Shown here: positions 34,437 to 45,072 of the stretch, one piece after another
How positions within the stretch are numbered: the first letter of the stretch is position 1
Layout: each line of letters starts with the position of its first letter
Assembly: GCA_037179515.1 (NCBI GenBank)
Contig: JAXCGZ010001904.1
Coordinates: 155,001-219,000 of the forward strand
Direction of reading: 5' to 3'
DNA: 64,000 bases
Source of the DNA: Halocaridina rubra
Lineage: Eukaryota > Arthropoda > Malacostraca > Decapoda > Atyidae
Position numbers and translations under genes: made by a program
The notes under the pieces: generated by a model
What the model was told of the DNA's origin: nothing
Seen by the model: the letters and a program-made list of their open reading frames with translations, nothing else
The model's database searches: none

Positions 34437-36526
34437 GGGAACACGGAGAGTTTCCCCCTCCTTTACCAGATGATGCACCTCTAGAGCCACTGAAGATCCA
34501 TCCAGACTTTGCCAAATTGCAGCAAGACTGCCCCAGCCTCAAACGCTGGATACAACAGGCCACCAAGGGGAGAACCTTCACAGTGAAAGGAGGAGGCCAG
34601 ATCACTTATGCCTTTGAAGATGGAGTACTTCGTAGGCATGTGACTAAAGATGGCCACACCTTTAAACAGTTGGTGGTGCCCGCTTCGATCCGCTGCCAGG
34701 CTATGTATGTGGCACACCATTTACCTCTGAGTGGACACAGAGGCAAAGCAAAAACCCGGCACTTCCTTCAGAAGGCTTTTGCATGGCCAAACATGTACGC
34801 AAAGGTAGACAGATACCTAAGCTTATGCCCTGTCTGTCAATCCACCTCTACGGCACCAGTACTGAAAGGTTCCATGGGCATAACTAAGCTCTCAATGGAG
34901 CTATTTTCCAAGGGCGCTATTGACATATTAGGTACTATTAATCCAGCTTCATCCAAGGGAAAACAGTTCCTCCTGGTATACATCGACCTGGCAACAAGAT
35001 ACCCAGATGCAGTGCCGCTGTCTTCTATCACGACTGAAGCAGTCGCTCATGCTCTATTTGAAATCTGCTCCAAGGTTGGCTTTCCTGAGCAGGTCACTTC
35101 TGACAATGGAAGTCAGATTACAAATAGGCACTTTGAGGGTTTCTGTAACCTTTTAGAAATGAAGCATATTTGTACGAGTGTCTATCATGCCCAATCAAAT
35201 GGAGCATGCGAACGCTATAATTGGACATTGAAGCGATGTTTGCGCAAGCTAGTGATAGATATACCTAGGCAGAGGGACAAGTACATCCCTGCTGCACTTT
35301 TCTCCTTCAGAGACACGCCCCACGACACTACTGGATACTCGCCTTTCGAGCTGATTTATGGTCATAAGGTCAGAGGCCCAGTGGAATTCTTGGCAGAATG
35401 TTGTGATTCACCTACCATCAAAGATGACGGTAGGGACGTCCATGAGTATATTTTGAAGCTTTTGTCTCACCTCAAAAAGGCTTGGAAAACTGCACAATTA
35501 GCCATTAAGGGTCACCAGCAGACTGCCAAGGTCCTCTTTGACAAGCGTGCGTGGCGTCATGCCTTGACACCCGGAGATCAAGCTCTGTTACTTCTTCCAA
35601 CAGATACCTGCAAGCTAATGCTACGCTGGAAAGGACCGTACACTGTGGTACACCGGGTGACCCCTGACAATTATGTGCTAAATGTTGATGGCAATAACAG
35701 GAAATACCACATTAACCAGCTGAATCTTTATTGTGAGGACCCGGAGGCCCACAGGGATCCTGCGCTGGCCCTCTCAGCAACCCCTATAGATGCCCTCAGC
35801 ATCAACAGAACCTCCGAGGCTGCAGCAACACAGGTGCTCCATTATAGCCAACCCTTACCTCCTATATTGGAATACTCCATTCTTGCAATGGAGACAGACT
35901 TACGGGAGTGGAGTTTTTCGGAAGAAGCCCCTCTGGCTGCAGCCACCGCCCTCGAAATTAAAGACATAAGCTTATCTTTTGATGATGGTAAGGATCCTGC
36001 CATTCCCACACACCGAAAGGAAAGTGTGAGTAATTGCATTATTAACTCCAGACTGCAACCGAGTCAACGGGAACAGCTGAACAAGCTATTAGAGGACTGT
36101 GATAACATCTTCAACGACCTCCCAGGCATTGCCGCTACCCTTGAGCATCATGTCAGATTGACTGACCCAGGGCCATTTCGGCATTCCTATGGCCTTGCCC
36201 ACCAGCTGTCCGTACGGCTGAAGGAAGATCTTGACACTTGGGTCTGCCTCAGATTAGTTGAAAAGAGCATTTTACCTTGGTGTTTGCTGTTACTGGCAGT
36301 GCGTAGGCGAGATGGCGGTCACAGGTTCTGCCTTGACCGTCGTAAGCTTAACTCCCGTACCATCTTTGATGGAGAGCCCATTGCTGACGCCGAGCATATT
36401 TTTACATTGCTCTCCCTAGCCTGTTACATGTCCAGATTGGATCTGGCCAGTGGATTTTGGCTAGTCCCGCTGAGCGAGACTACCAAGCCTCTAACAGCCT
36501 TTTTCACAAGATATGGTCTATATTAG
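34437..36526 (+). CDS. G4 integrase followed by reverse transcriptase (IN before RT)
   Basis: One open frame of nearly 700 residues. Zinc-binding region: HHLPLSGHRGKAKTRHF and LCPVCQST (HHCC). Catalytic core: D at 34922 (GAIDILG), D at 35102 (VTSDNGSQI) and E at 35210 (SNGACERYN), giving a D-35-E spacing. C-terminal GPY motif: RWKGPYTVVHRVTPDNY, then HINQLNLY. After a linker of about 120 residues the RT begins (LLEDCDNIFNDLPG, LVEKSILPW, RRDGGHRFCLDRRKLN, YMSRLDLASGFWLVPL). The frame stops at a TAG at 36524 (CAG in relatives, Gln). These are gypsy-type enzymes in copia-like order, as in Gmr1-group elements. The integrase triad is intact; the protein is not complete. Confidence 0.85.
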
Positions 36527-36655
36527 TTTAGGGTCATGCCTTTTGGTATGGTGAATGCCCCTGGCTGCTTCAGTAGACTCATGAGGATAGTACTACAGGA
36601 CCTCGACAATGTTTCATGGTTTATTGATGATATCCTGGTGCATTCTCAGGATTAG
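36527..36655 (+). pseudogene. G4 RT palm, continued past the stop
   Basis: The same frame continues as FRVMPFGMVNAPGCFSRLM and NVSWFIDDILVHSQD, which gives the catalytic F-I-D-D box near 36620 with both aspartates. The text ends at a SINE insertion; roughly 40 residues between this box and the next recognisable segment (SFMGSVGYY, 36868) are missing. Confidence 0.8.
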
Positions 36656-36863
36656 TCATCGCACCTGCTGGCTAGTACAGTGGTAACGCGCTGGCTTCGC
36701 ATTCACGAGGTCGAAAGATCGGTTCCCGTCCAAGACCGAGAGTTTAAGCTGTTTACTGGCAGGAACTGCTGTGGTTGGACACCACAGTGGGGGGTTGGGG
36801 CTTGCCCTAGCTGACGAATACCCATTGTATTGAAATGGAAATAAAGTTTGTTTGTTTGTTTTA
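36656..36863 (+). mobile_element. tRNA-derived SINE in the G4 RT/RNase H region
   Basis: About 205 bp unlike either flank. It opens with a tRNA-like head: an A-box-like TAGTACAGTGG at 36673 and a B-box-like CGGTTCCCGTCC at 36719. A body without coding signal follows, then a tail of GTTT units (AAAGTTTGTTTGTTTGTTTT). An internal pol III promoter plus simple tail is the usual SINE design. The tRNA of origin was not identified. Confidence 0.75.
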
Positions 36864-37495
36864 GATCATTCATGGGTAGTGTCGGCTACTACCAATGGTT
36901 CATTCCAACCTTTAATACAATCACTGCCCCTTTGCAACAAATGACCTCCTCAATGAAAGGTAAAACCTCCAATTTCCAATGAACAGACAAAGCAGAGAGA
37001 GCATTTTTCAAGCTCCGAGAAGCATTGGCTGGTGAGACAGTATTACAACTGGTAAACCCTGAGTTTCCGTTTATATCAATAGACCGACGCCTCAGATGAA
37101 GCCTGGGTGCCGTGCTTTTGCAGGCCTGATCAGACAACTCAGCAGAAGTAGCTCCAGTGTGATATGCAAGCTGCAGGCTTTGCCCTGCAGAGCGAAATTA
37201 CTCCATTGTGGAGAAAGAAGCGCTAGCTATATATTGGTCCATAAAGAAATTTTAAGTCCATCTGTATGGATGACATTTTACACTGAGAACCAACCACCAT
37301 CCTCTCCTATATTTACAGACTGCAGACAAGTTGAATCATCACCTGAAAAGGTGGGCACTTTACCTGAATCTTTTCAAATTCACTGCCCAACATATTGATG
37401 GAAAGGACAATGACCTCACTGATCAACTAAGTCGACGGTCGTTACCCTCAAATGAGGAAGCTGTTGCTGTTAGCCTCAATTTGACTAGTCTGTAA
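36864..37495 (+). pseudogene. G4 RNase H
   Basis: Begins with the RT thumb segment SFMGSVGYYQWFIPTFNTIT and APLQQMTSSMKGK, then the RNase H boxes, mostly with stops between: SLGAVLLQA-like near 37100, EKEALAIYWSIKKF (37210), RTNHHPLLYLQTADKLNHHL and FKFTAQHIDGKDNDL. It ends with SLNLTSL and a TAA at 37493, at the same position as G1. RNase H removes template RNA. Confidence 0.75.
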
Positions 37496-38130
37496 ATATT
37501 ACTTCTCTGATGTGCTGTTTATTTTTATGTTTATCTTTTATGTCTATAATACTGTGCTGTACTAGTTTATTTTAGCTTACAAACGTTTTTCCTAATGGAA
37601 GACGAAGAAGATGAAGAATATATCTTTGATTGTAGTTTCATATTTCCCTCTGTGGAACTCTGAAGCCAGAACATGGCTGAAACTTTTAGTTTAGTGTTGA
37701 ATAGCTGAAACTGTTTTAAATCTAGTCGCCACTGTTAATGACAACTTGGTTCAAATTTTCCATTTGTATATACTGTATTTTTTTTGTATATTATTTTATT
37801 GCCTTATTGCATGTGAAGAATTCTTAAACTTAAATATTGATATTCTCTTATATCTAATTGTGATTTTAATTTTCTTGAAATTTGAATTTGATCACATTCC
37901 TTTTGTTTTGCATGTCATTTAATGTTTTGTTTATAAGAATTGTTCACTTTTCCTAATAATATGATAATGTTCCAGTGGTGGATCCCATTCTTATTGTTCA
38001 TTTGTTCTTTTCCATGAGAAGGATATCTCATCCCTCATAATAACACTGAAGTCACCATAACATCCTCTGTTCTTTTTTCGTCTTCTGTATTAAAATTTTG
38101 CTAATTCAATATTCTCTAGAAAGGGCCTTT
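37496..38130 (+). other. G4 3' untranslated region
   Basis: It is collinear with the G1 3' UTR and ends in CTAGAAAGGGCCTTT before the LTR start GTGACAGAG at 38131. No open frame is visible. Confidence 0.65.
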
Positions 38131-39392
38131 GTGACAGAGTGTTTTGCTCAAAGTCATCAGAGGCTGTTAGATGCCTTATTAGTTAACTTACCTTTTTTTT
38201 CTAGCTAAAATAATATCCACTCATTTCCTTTTGCAGATTATGATTATTTGTACTTTATATTTTTGCTTATAGCTAATTTTAAATAAATCTTATTTAATAT
38301 TCCTGTACGTGTAGAAAGCATTATCCCAATGTAAAGGCTGCCTCAAGAATGATCCCAATAAAAAGGCTGCCCCCTATTTCTGTTTTCCGACCGTTCCCTT
38401 TCTTCAGTGAGCCTATTCGGTACATTTTCTTTACAACTTTCTTATGATAAAACAGCTCTCACTAATAAATTTTTTATATTATATGAATTATTCTTGCTGA
38501 TAATTATGTTATGAATTTGACCTTGCTGTTATGTCATTAGCCTGTCTAGATACATTTCAGTAGCTTCTTTATTATTTGAATAGTTAAGTTCTGTCTCCTA
38601 CAATGCAAAGAACGTTCAAGAGATTGCTTACCAGTAACCTAATTTTTCATAATTATTCTCGTTTTATTTTGTTTGCTTCCACTTGTTGCACCAAAAATAC
38701 TGTCTCTCCCTTACATCCCTGCCATAATTGCCTGCCAGGGACCACCACTAAAGTAGCCCTTAAATGATATAGGAGCCAGTTACTGCTCTGGAAATATATC
38801 CTACAGATGATATAACCAGGAGGGACATTGAAGCGTCCTCATTTGGCGGCCAAACATCCTGGAGGCAACATCTCGCCTCAGCAGTCAAGCTTATTTCAAA
38901 CCTTATTTATGTGGCTCTTCACAGGAATTCATCTGGCACAAACAAGGTGAGAGGTAGTGTATGGTAAAGCTTGTTGGTCAAGCAAAGTGAGTTTTCGAGA
39001 ATTAGTTACATTCGTTACTGGTTAAATCTTACGAAAATTTTCTCAGATTCCATTCCCATATAAACAAACTTTTGTAGCTTACCTAACTGGAATCTCGCTT
39101 GCCAAACTTAGTTCCTTAACCTGGAAATTACAGCTGATATACATTGCTAACAAGTTTCTTTCACTGAATGTGATAAACGAAAATCTCATCCTCAGAAGAT
39201 TGGTTATGAGCCCATAAAAATCTATCATTATTTCTCCTAACAAATTCTAATTTCATTTCACCCCTTTCTATCATCGTAAATAAAGTGTTTTGCATCAAAA
39301 ACTCGTGAAGAAAGCTATATGCTATATAAATTGCAAGTAATTAATCATATAACTAAAGTGTTTTATACTATAAATAGCAAATAATTGAAAAG
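38131..39392 (+). repeat. G4 forward LTR, 5' portion
   Basis: It matches the G1 LTR from its start to the first internal repeat unit (GCAAATAATTGAAAAG), where it breaks directly into inverted gag text. The break is not at an LTR terminus. Confidence 0.8.
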
Positions 39393-40429
39393 GTCCGAGT
39401 CATCCTCCTTGAGTGTGGGTGCATGGCTGTAATAAGGCTTAGGAGTGTGAGGAGGATGAGCTGGACAAAGGGAGTTCTGTGAGGGGCCTTTGTGCTTCCC
39501 GTTCCTGTGATCTCCTTTCCGGTGAGAATCATGGCCTGCTGCAGGGGAGATGAAACTCTGAGGTCGAGCCTTGGAATCGGTCCTTCATGCCCTCATAACA
39601 TCACAGAGACGTACTCCAAGCTAGTTGTGCTTGGGGTACTCATCCACAGTGGCTAAACTTTTCTTGTAGTGGATCTCATCCTTAAGCTGAGTCCTCACAT
39701 ATGCAACAGCATCCGGAGGGAGGTCATTGGCAATTGCATCAAACATCAAGAACGAATACAACTTCTCATGAAGACACTTTGCAACTCGCAACCAATCATT
39801 AAACAGGCGAGCCTTGCATTTGCCAAAGGTACTACAGTTCTCCTCCTTCAATGGGAAAGCAGAACTATACCTAGCATGACACTCAGCTGGTGAAAAGTTC
39901 TGCGAGGCCAGGAGTGTGCTTTTAACTTTCTCGTAGTTCCTCAGTTGTGTTTGGTTGAGTTCACTGACCAGGGCGGGCAGACGGGGTGGCATAGAAATGA
40001 GCAGCCAACGACTCTTCTCAGCCTCTGTGCATCCACTAGCTGTCGCAAGACTTTCGAAAGAGCAGATGTAAGTGTCAAGCGGTTGCTTGCCATCGTCCTC
40101 ATATTTCTGTATTGGGGGGACCTCTCACGAGGCAAGTCCCCTTTTCCAGATGAAGGACCACTGTCTGGGATTCACGCTCAAAGCCGAGCAAGCGCAAGCT
40201 CATGTTCGCGTTGTGCTTGTGCCTTGTCACAGGCTTTCTTCTCCAGCTCAGCTTGGCGTTCAACCATCTTGCCATGAGCCCATTCGAAGAGCTTTGGTCC
40301 TGGGGAGAGACCTCATTTCTCAACCCTAGCAATCGTTATGTTCAGGTAACGCTCCTCATCGAATGTTTCGATGGTTTCCTGTGACTGCCTGGTTTCAATG
40401 TTTGTTTCCTGTGACTGCCCAGCTGCCAT
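39393..40429 (-). pseudogene. G4 gag (inverted part)
   Basis: The minus-strand ATG at 40429 opens MAAGQSQETNIETRQSQETI, a longer start than in G1. A stop follows after about 35 residues, then broken text (PPIQKYEDDGKQPLDTYI-like at 40100). The best block is 39992-39621 (PPRLPALVSELNQTQL, CSTFGKCKARLFNDWLRVAK, KSLATVDEYPKHN). The C-terminal tail parallels G1 down to the break at 39393. It is the homologue of G1 gag and shows the ancestral start. Confidence 0.75.
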
Positions 40430-41537
40430 GGTGGTTTCCTAAACAGTCAATAACGAAGTGCCAAAATAAAAAACACACAAAAAAACAAATCTCTGCAATA
40501 GTAAAAAAAATTAAAAAGCCACACAACACAAAGGAGAGAGAAAAAAAATTCAACACTACAGTTCAAACTTAAACGTAACGGTGATCCTAAAACCTCACCA
40601 TAAAAAATACTCAAAATACAATCAAGTGCAATAGCAGCAAAATGTTGCAAAACAGTGCATGAAACACTGGTAATACAGGATGACAGTCGTTCCTGTTTAA
40701 CAGCAATATGCGGCAGTACCTGAGGTTAAGGTGCAAATGAAAGGAATGAGCAACAACGAATTTTACCGACTAACACCTAGTGCCAGAGAATACAAACAAG
40801 TAAAGTATAGCGGTCGTGCCTGCGTATGAGCGCATATATGGCTGTACCCACGAATAAAATGTCGTAAGTAAAATTCTGGAATGTTGTCAAAAGGGCACAG
40901 AATCCTATGCAAAATACACCAAAGATAAGCTAACAGCCTACAAGGCAGCCAGATAGCACAGGTCTACTAGTAATGAGAAAACTTATTTTTGAGTAACAAC
41001 TCAGACACATGAAGGGCTTAGCCTAGGCTTAATAGATGACACCAAAGTTTTTCTTCCCAAGGTATGAGCAGTCAATGCTTGCAAATAAAACTCAATTATA
41101 AGCAAAATACTTAATATACTTACTCCAAATTCCTAAATTCCAAAGAAATATATACAATTCTTAACAAGCATCACCCTTTACGGCTATATAAAACACTAAT
41201 ATTGTAAAACTTAATTTTATCACGCAAATAAATTATTCTTAAATAACACGTCTTCTCGTTAGCAAAATTTCTTAATTCTGTTACCACATAATCTCATTCA
41301 GATTTCCTGAAATTTTGTTTACCACATGGTAAACAATAAAATATTAGTTACCGTAATTAATTTTGAAAATTAAAAAAATAAATAAACTCTGATCCGCAAT
41401 GTCTCTAGCGACAAAATTTTTGTGTGCAGCGTAAGATTCATTAATTTCAATAATCGAGCCAGTGGTAATCAGGTTTCATGTGCAATGTTAAAAAGCAAAA
41501 TAAAAATAAATTTATCAAAATCAGTCTGTCTGTTCGG
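40430..41537 (-). other. G4 5' untranslated region (inverted part)
   Basis: About 1.1 kb between primer site and gag start. The gag-proximal half matches G1 15903-16529; the LTR-proximal half has no counterpart in G1, which has lost it. No coding signal. Confidence 0.65.
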
Positions 41538-41555
41538 GTCCCTATTCGGGCACCA
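41538..41555 (-). promoter_or_regulatory. Family G primer binding site, lysine-tRNA-like
   Basis: On the minus strand TGGTGCCCGAATAGGGAC lies 7-8 bp after the LTR end. It differs at two of 18 positions from the site complementary to the Lys(UUU) tRNA 3' end. It fixes the LTR 3' boundary and the orientation of this half of G4. Confidence 0.75.
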
Positions 41556-41563
41556 ATATTCTT

Positions 41564-43355
41564 GTGGGAATGGAGAATTGTTAAGTTTCTATTTTACTAA
41601 GGGGACTCAAAGTACTGAACTCGGTTAAGAGCTCACAAACAGACAGGACAGATATTTGTACTTGAACACCCCACCCGTATACCACTACTCGGTTAAATGA
41701 AACTCAGAATTCAACTTTCTTTTATTTTTGGAAATGCAATGACATTATTAAAAGATTTGAATTAATTTTTTAAATTAAAATTTTATGGAATGCTGCCTCA
41801 AATCCCGGAGGCGATTAGCACGATTTCATTTCCCGGCACCACAGATGGATGCCAAGACTTCGGCCTCAACTCGACGATTACCTCTATCACACAGGCAGAG
41901 TAGAATAGAAGACACTGCAGTTGCAGAAACAGAAACGACACACCAGTAATAATGGGAAACTGAAAGCACGAGCACACATATAATGTTTCCAATATTATTC
42001 TTCTGGATGAAAATATAATGGTTAGTCACAGCTAACCAGAAATATTTATGCTACCGTAAGAGCATACAAAACCATTAATTCTTTGCCGGTATTAAAGGAA
42101 AACAATTTATTCACAATACATGAAGAATAAGCAAGACAAATACAGTACTGTATGTATTCCTTGAATTGTGGGCAGCCGCAAAAGTTGCAATGCTTATTAA
42201 TGATTTGCAATTTATATGGTAAAACACTACACTTACGATAAAGGAAGAATCTACGAGATAAATGCAGTATTCATTCACTTATAGTTATCAAAAACTGTTT
42301 GCAGTGAAAAAGGGGCAAAACCACCATTTGAAGTATTTGCAACTTATAACTCAAAACACTTTATCCCCAATATATGAAGAAGCAGCAAGATAAATGCAGT
42401 ATGCAGTTAGGTAATCTACAAAAGTTCGTTTGTATGGGAGTGGAATCTGAGAAAATTTTCGTAGAGTTTGACCAGTAACAAATGTAACTAATTCTCGAAA
42501 TCCTAATTTGCTTGACCAACGAGCTTTACCATACACTATACACCTTGTTTGTGCCAGATGAATTCCTGTGAAGATACCACGTAAATAATGTGTGAAATAA
42601 GCTGGACTGCTGAGGCGAGATGTTGCCTCCAGGATGTTTGGCCGCCAAATGAGGACGCTTCAATGTCTCTCCTGGTTATATCATCTGTAGGATATATTTC
42701 CAGAGCAGTAACTGGCTCCTATATCATTTAAGGACTACTTTAGTGGTGGTCCCTGGCAGGCAATTATGGCAGAGATGTAAGGGAGAGACAGTATTTTTGG
42801 TGCAACAAGTGGAAGCAAACAAAATAAAACGAGAATAAATATGGAAAATTAGGTGTCTGGTAAACAATCTCTAGAACGTTCTTTGCGTTGTAGGAAACGG
42901 AACTTAACTATTCAAATAATATAGAAGCTACTGAAATGTATCTAGACAGGCTATTGACATAACAGCAAGGTCAAATTTATAATAAAATTATCAGCAAGAA
43001 CATTTTTTATAATATAACAAATTTATTAGCAAGAGCTATTTTATCATAAGAAAGTTTTAAAGAAAATGTACCGAATAGGCTCACTGAAGAAAGGGAACGG
43101 TCGGAAAACAGAAATAGGGGGCAGCCTTTTCGTTGGGATCATGCTTGAGGCAGCCTTTATATTGGGATAATGCTTTCTACACGTACAGGAATATCAAATA
43201 AAATATATTTAGAATTAGCTATAAGCTAAAATATAAATTGCAAATAATCACAATCTGCAAAAGGCAAGGAGTGGGAATTATTTTACTTATAAAAAATGTT
43301 AACTAATAAGGCATCTTAACAGCCTCTGGTGACTTTGAGCGAAACACTCTGTCAC
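41564..43355 (-). repeat. G4 inverted LTR (5' LTR), about 1.8 kb
   Basis: On the minus strand it runs from GTGACAGAGTGTTTCGC to CATTCCCAC. It covers all blocks of the G1 LTR, with fewer internal repeat units. On the right it is followed by Gy-B text. Confidence 0.8.
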
Positions 43356-43372
43356 AGGACAACATCAAGGTA

Positions 43373-44442
43373 GTAGGGTCAGCCAAGGTTAAGGCTCAGT
43401 ATGATCAGCAAACAGCACAGGATCTGCCCCTTACCATTGTGAAAGACTAAGGTCAGACATTAATGGGTTTAGATTGATTGAAACATTTTCAGTTAAAATG
43501 GTCTGAAATTTTGAAGGTTCTGAAGGTAGAACATAATACTGTTACCCTTATGAGTGATGTGTTTTCGGAATTTAAGGAGATTTTTACTGAAGGACATGGC
43601 ACAGTAAAATACACAGAGGCAACCTTATTTCTGAAATCTGATGCAACACTCAAGTTTTTTGCTCATAAACCTATTTCATTTGCTTTAAAGGCCTTAGTTG
43701 AACAGGAAATTAAAAGGTTAGAAACAGAATGCACATGGGAGAGAGTAATGTATTCAGACTGGGGAACCCCTTCAGTTCCAGTAGCCAAACAAGCTGAAGG
43801 TGTCTGGTTGTGTAGAGATTATAAGGTAATGCTAAACCCATAGTTACAAATAACCCAATGCCCTCTACCTAGCCTACAAACATGTTTGCAGCCCTACGAG
43901 AATGTAAGGTTTTTTCAAAACTTGACCTAAAACATGCCTTTTAGCAGTTAGTCATGGATGACAAATCACAAGAATACTGTACAATAAATACTCATTTAGG
44001 ATTATTTCATCCCAAAAGACTACCATATGGAGTAGCCAGCAGTCCCACAATACGGCAGCAAGCCGTGGATGAGATATTCAAGGGATTGCCCAAAGTATTT
44101 TGTTTCGTTGATAACATATTAGTAGCAGGAAAGGATGAGAGAGAGCATCACGAAAGACTAGTAGCAGTGTTGAAACGAATCCAAGAAACTGGAATGAAAT
44201 TAAAAAAGAGCAAATGTCATTTTAAAGTTTCAGAAACTGAATATTTAGGGTTCAAAATAAATGACCAGGGTACTCACAAGATTGATGACAAAGTCAGGGC
44301 AGTACAGTCAGCAAAAGTGCCTGAAAATGTCAAGGTGCTACGGTCATTTTTAGGACTTGTGACATTTTATGGAGAGTTCATAAAAGACTTAGCTTCCTTA
44401 GCAGAACCACTATTTCGACTATTAAACAAAGACGTAGCATAG
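43373..44442 (+). pseudogene. Gy-B reverse transcriptase
   Basis: Gy-B resumes after G4 with the protease tail SAKVKAQYDQQTAQDLPLTI. The RT starts at 43478 (LMSDVFSEFKEIFTEGHG, AHKPISFALKALVEQEIKRL, WGTPSVPVAKQAEGVWLCRD). It crosses stops at 43840 and 43942. It then continues with QEYCTINTHLGLFHPKRLPY, FCFVDNILVAG at 44100-44130 (FVDN where FVDD is usual) and SETEYLGFKINDQGTHKIDD. Loss of the second aspartate would abolish polymerase activity. Confidence 0.85.
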
Positions 44443-45063
44443 CACTGGTCAGTGGACTGTGAGCAGTCATTTTAGAAGATAAAAGCTGAAATAACTTTGC
44501 CAAAGTTCTGGACGCATTTCAGAATAGACTTGCCTGTAAAACTAGTGTGTGACGCCTTACAGGTAGGCTTAGGTGCAATTTAAGCTCATGTGATGCCCGA
44601 TGGCATAGAAAAACTAATTGCTTATGCATCTAGATTGATGAATAAGGCAGAGAATAAATATTCACAAATTGAAAAGGAGGGCCTTGCACTAGTGTGTGCT
44701 GTAAAGAAATTCCACATATACCTATACGGTAGGAAGGAATTCACGTTATTCACTGACCACAAACCATTATTAGCCATTTTAGGTCCCAAAGCAGGTTTAC
44801 CTACTCTAGTCACTGCACGACTACAAAGGTGGGCTATCATTTTGGCAGCTTATAATTATGCATTAGAGTACAAGTCTACTACCAAGATAGGAAATGCAGA
44901 TGCACTATCTCGCTTACCCGTAGACGAACCTCCTGCAGATCATGATGTCAGTATTTTGTTGTTAGACAGCTACAACTTACCTATCACAGCTGAACATATA
45001 GCTAAAAGCACAAATCAGGATCCAGTATTGTCCAAGATACTGCCGTATTTACTTACTGGTTGA
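44443..45063 (+). pseudogene. Gy-B RNase H
   Basis: After a TAG at 44440 the text gives KLVCDALQVGLGAI with a stop at 44581. A 157-residue frame follows: KLIAYASRLMNKAENKYSQI, KEFTLFTDHKPLLAILGP, NYALEYKSTTKIGNADALSR. The ALSRLP end is characteristic of gypsy RNase H domains. Confidence 0.85.
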
Positions 45064-45072
45064 GGTTCAACA

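Larger units (their letters stand above)
34435..43355. mobile_element. G4: internally inverted family G copy inside Gy-B
   Basis: 34435-39392 runs forward (integrase, RT, RNase H, 3' UTR, 5' half of an LTR). 39393-43355 runs backward (gag, 5' UTR, primer site, LTR up to its GTGACAG start). The whole insert is flanked by a 14 bp direct repeat, AGGACAACATCAAG, at 34421-34434 and 43356-43369. The protease and one LTR end are missing. The right end is a true LTR terminus; the left end lies in pol. Confidence 0.8.

Noticed and set aside
41531..41555. Lentivirus-like primer site as a sign of an integrated retrovirus
   Set aside because: Use of lysine tRNA is shared by many LTR elements; no envelope-like frame occurs here or in Gy-B, Gy-C or Gy-D.
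29706..43355. DIRS or other tyrosine-recombinase element, suggested by inverted terminal sequences
   Set aside because: No tyrosine recombinase motif is visible; a DDE integrase and a tRNA primer site are present, and the inverted pieces are explained by nested or rearranged LTR copies.
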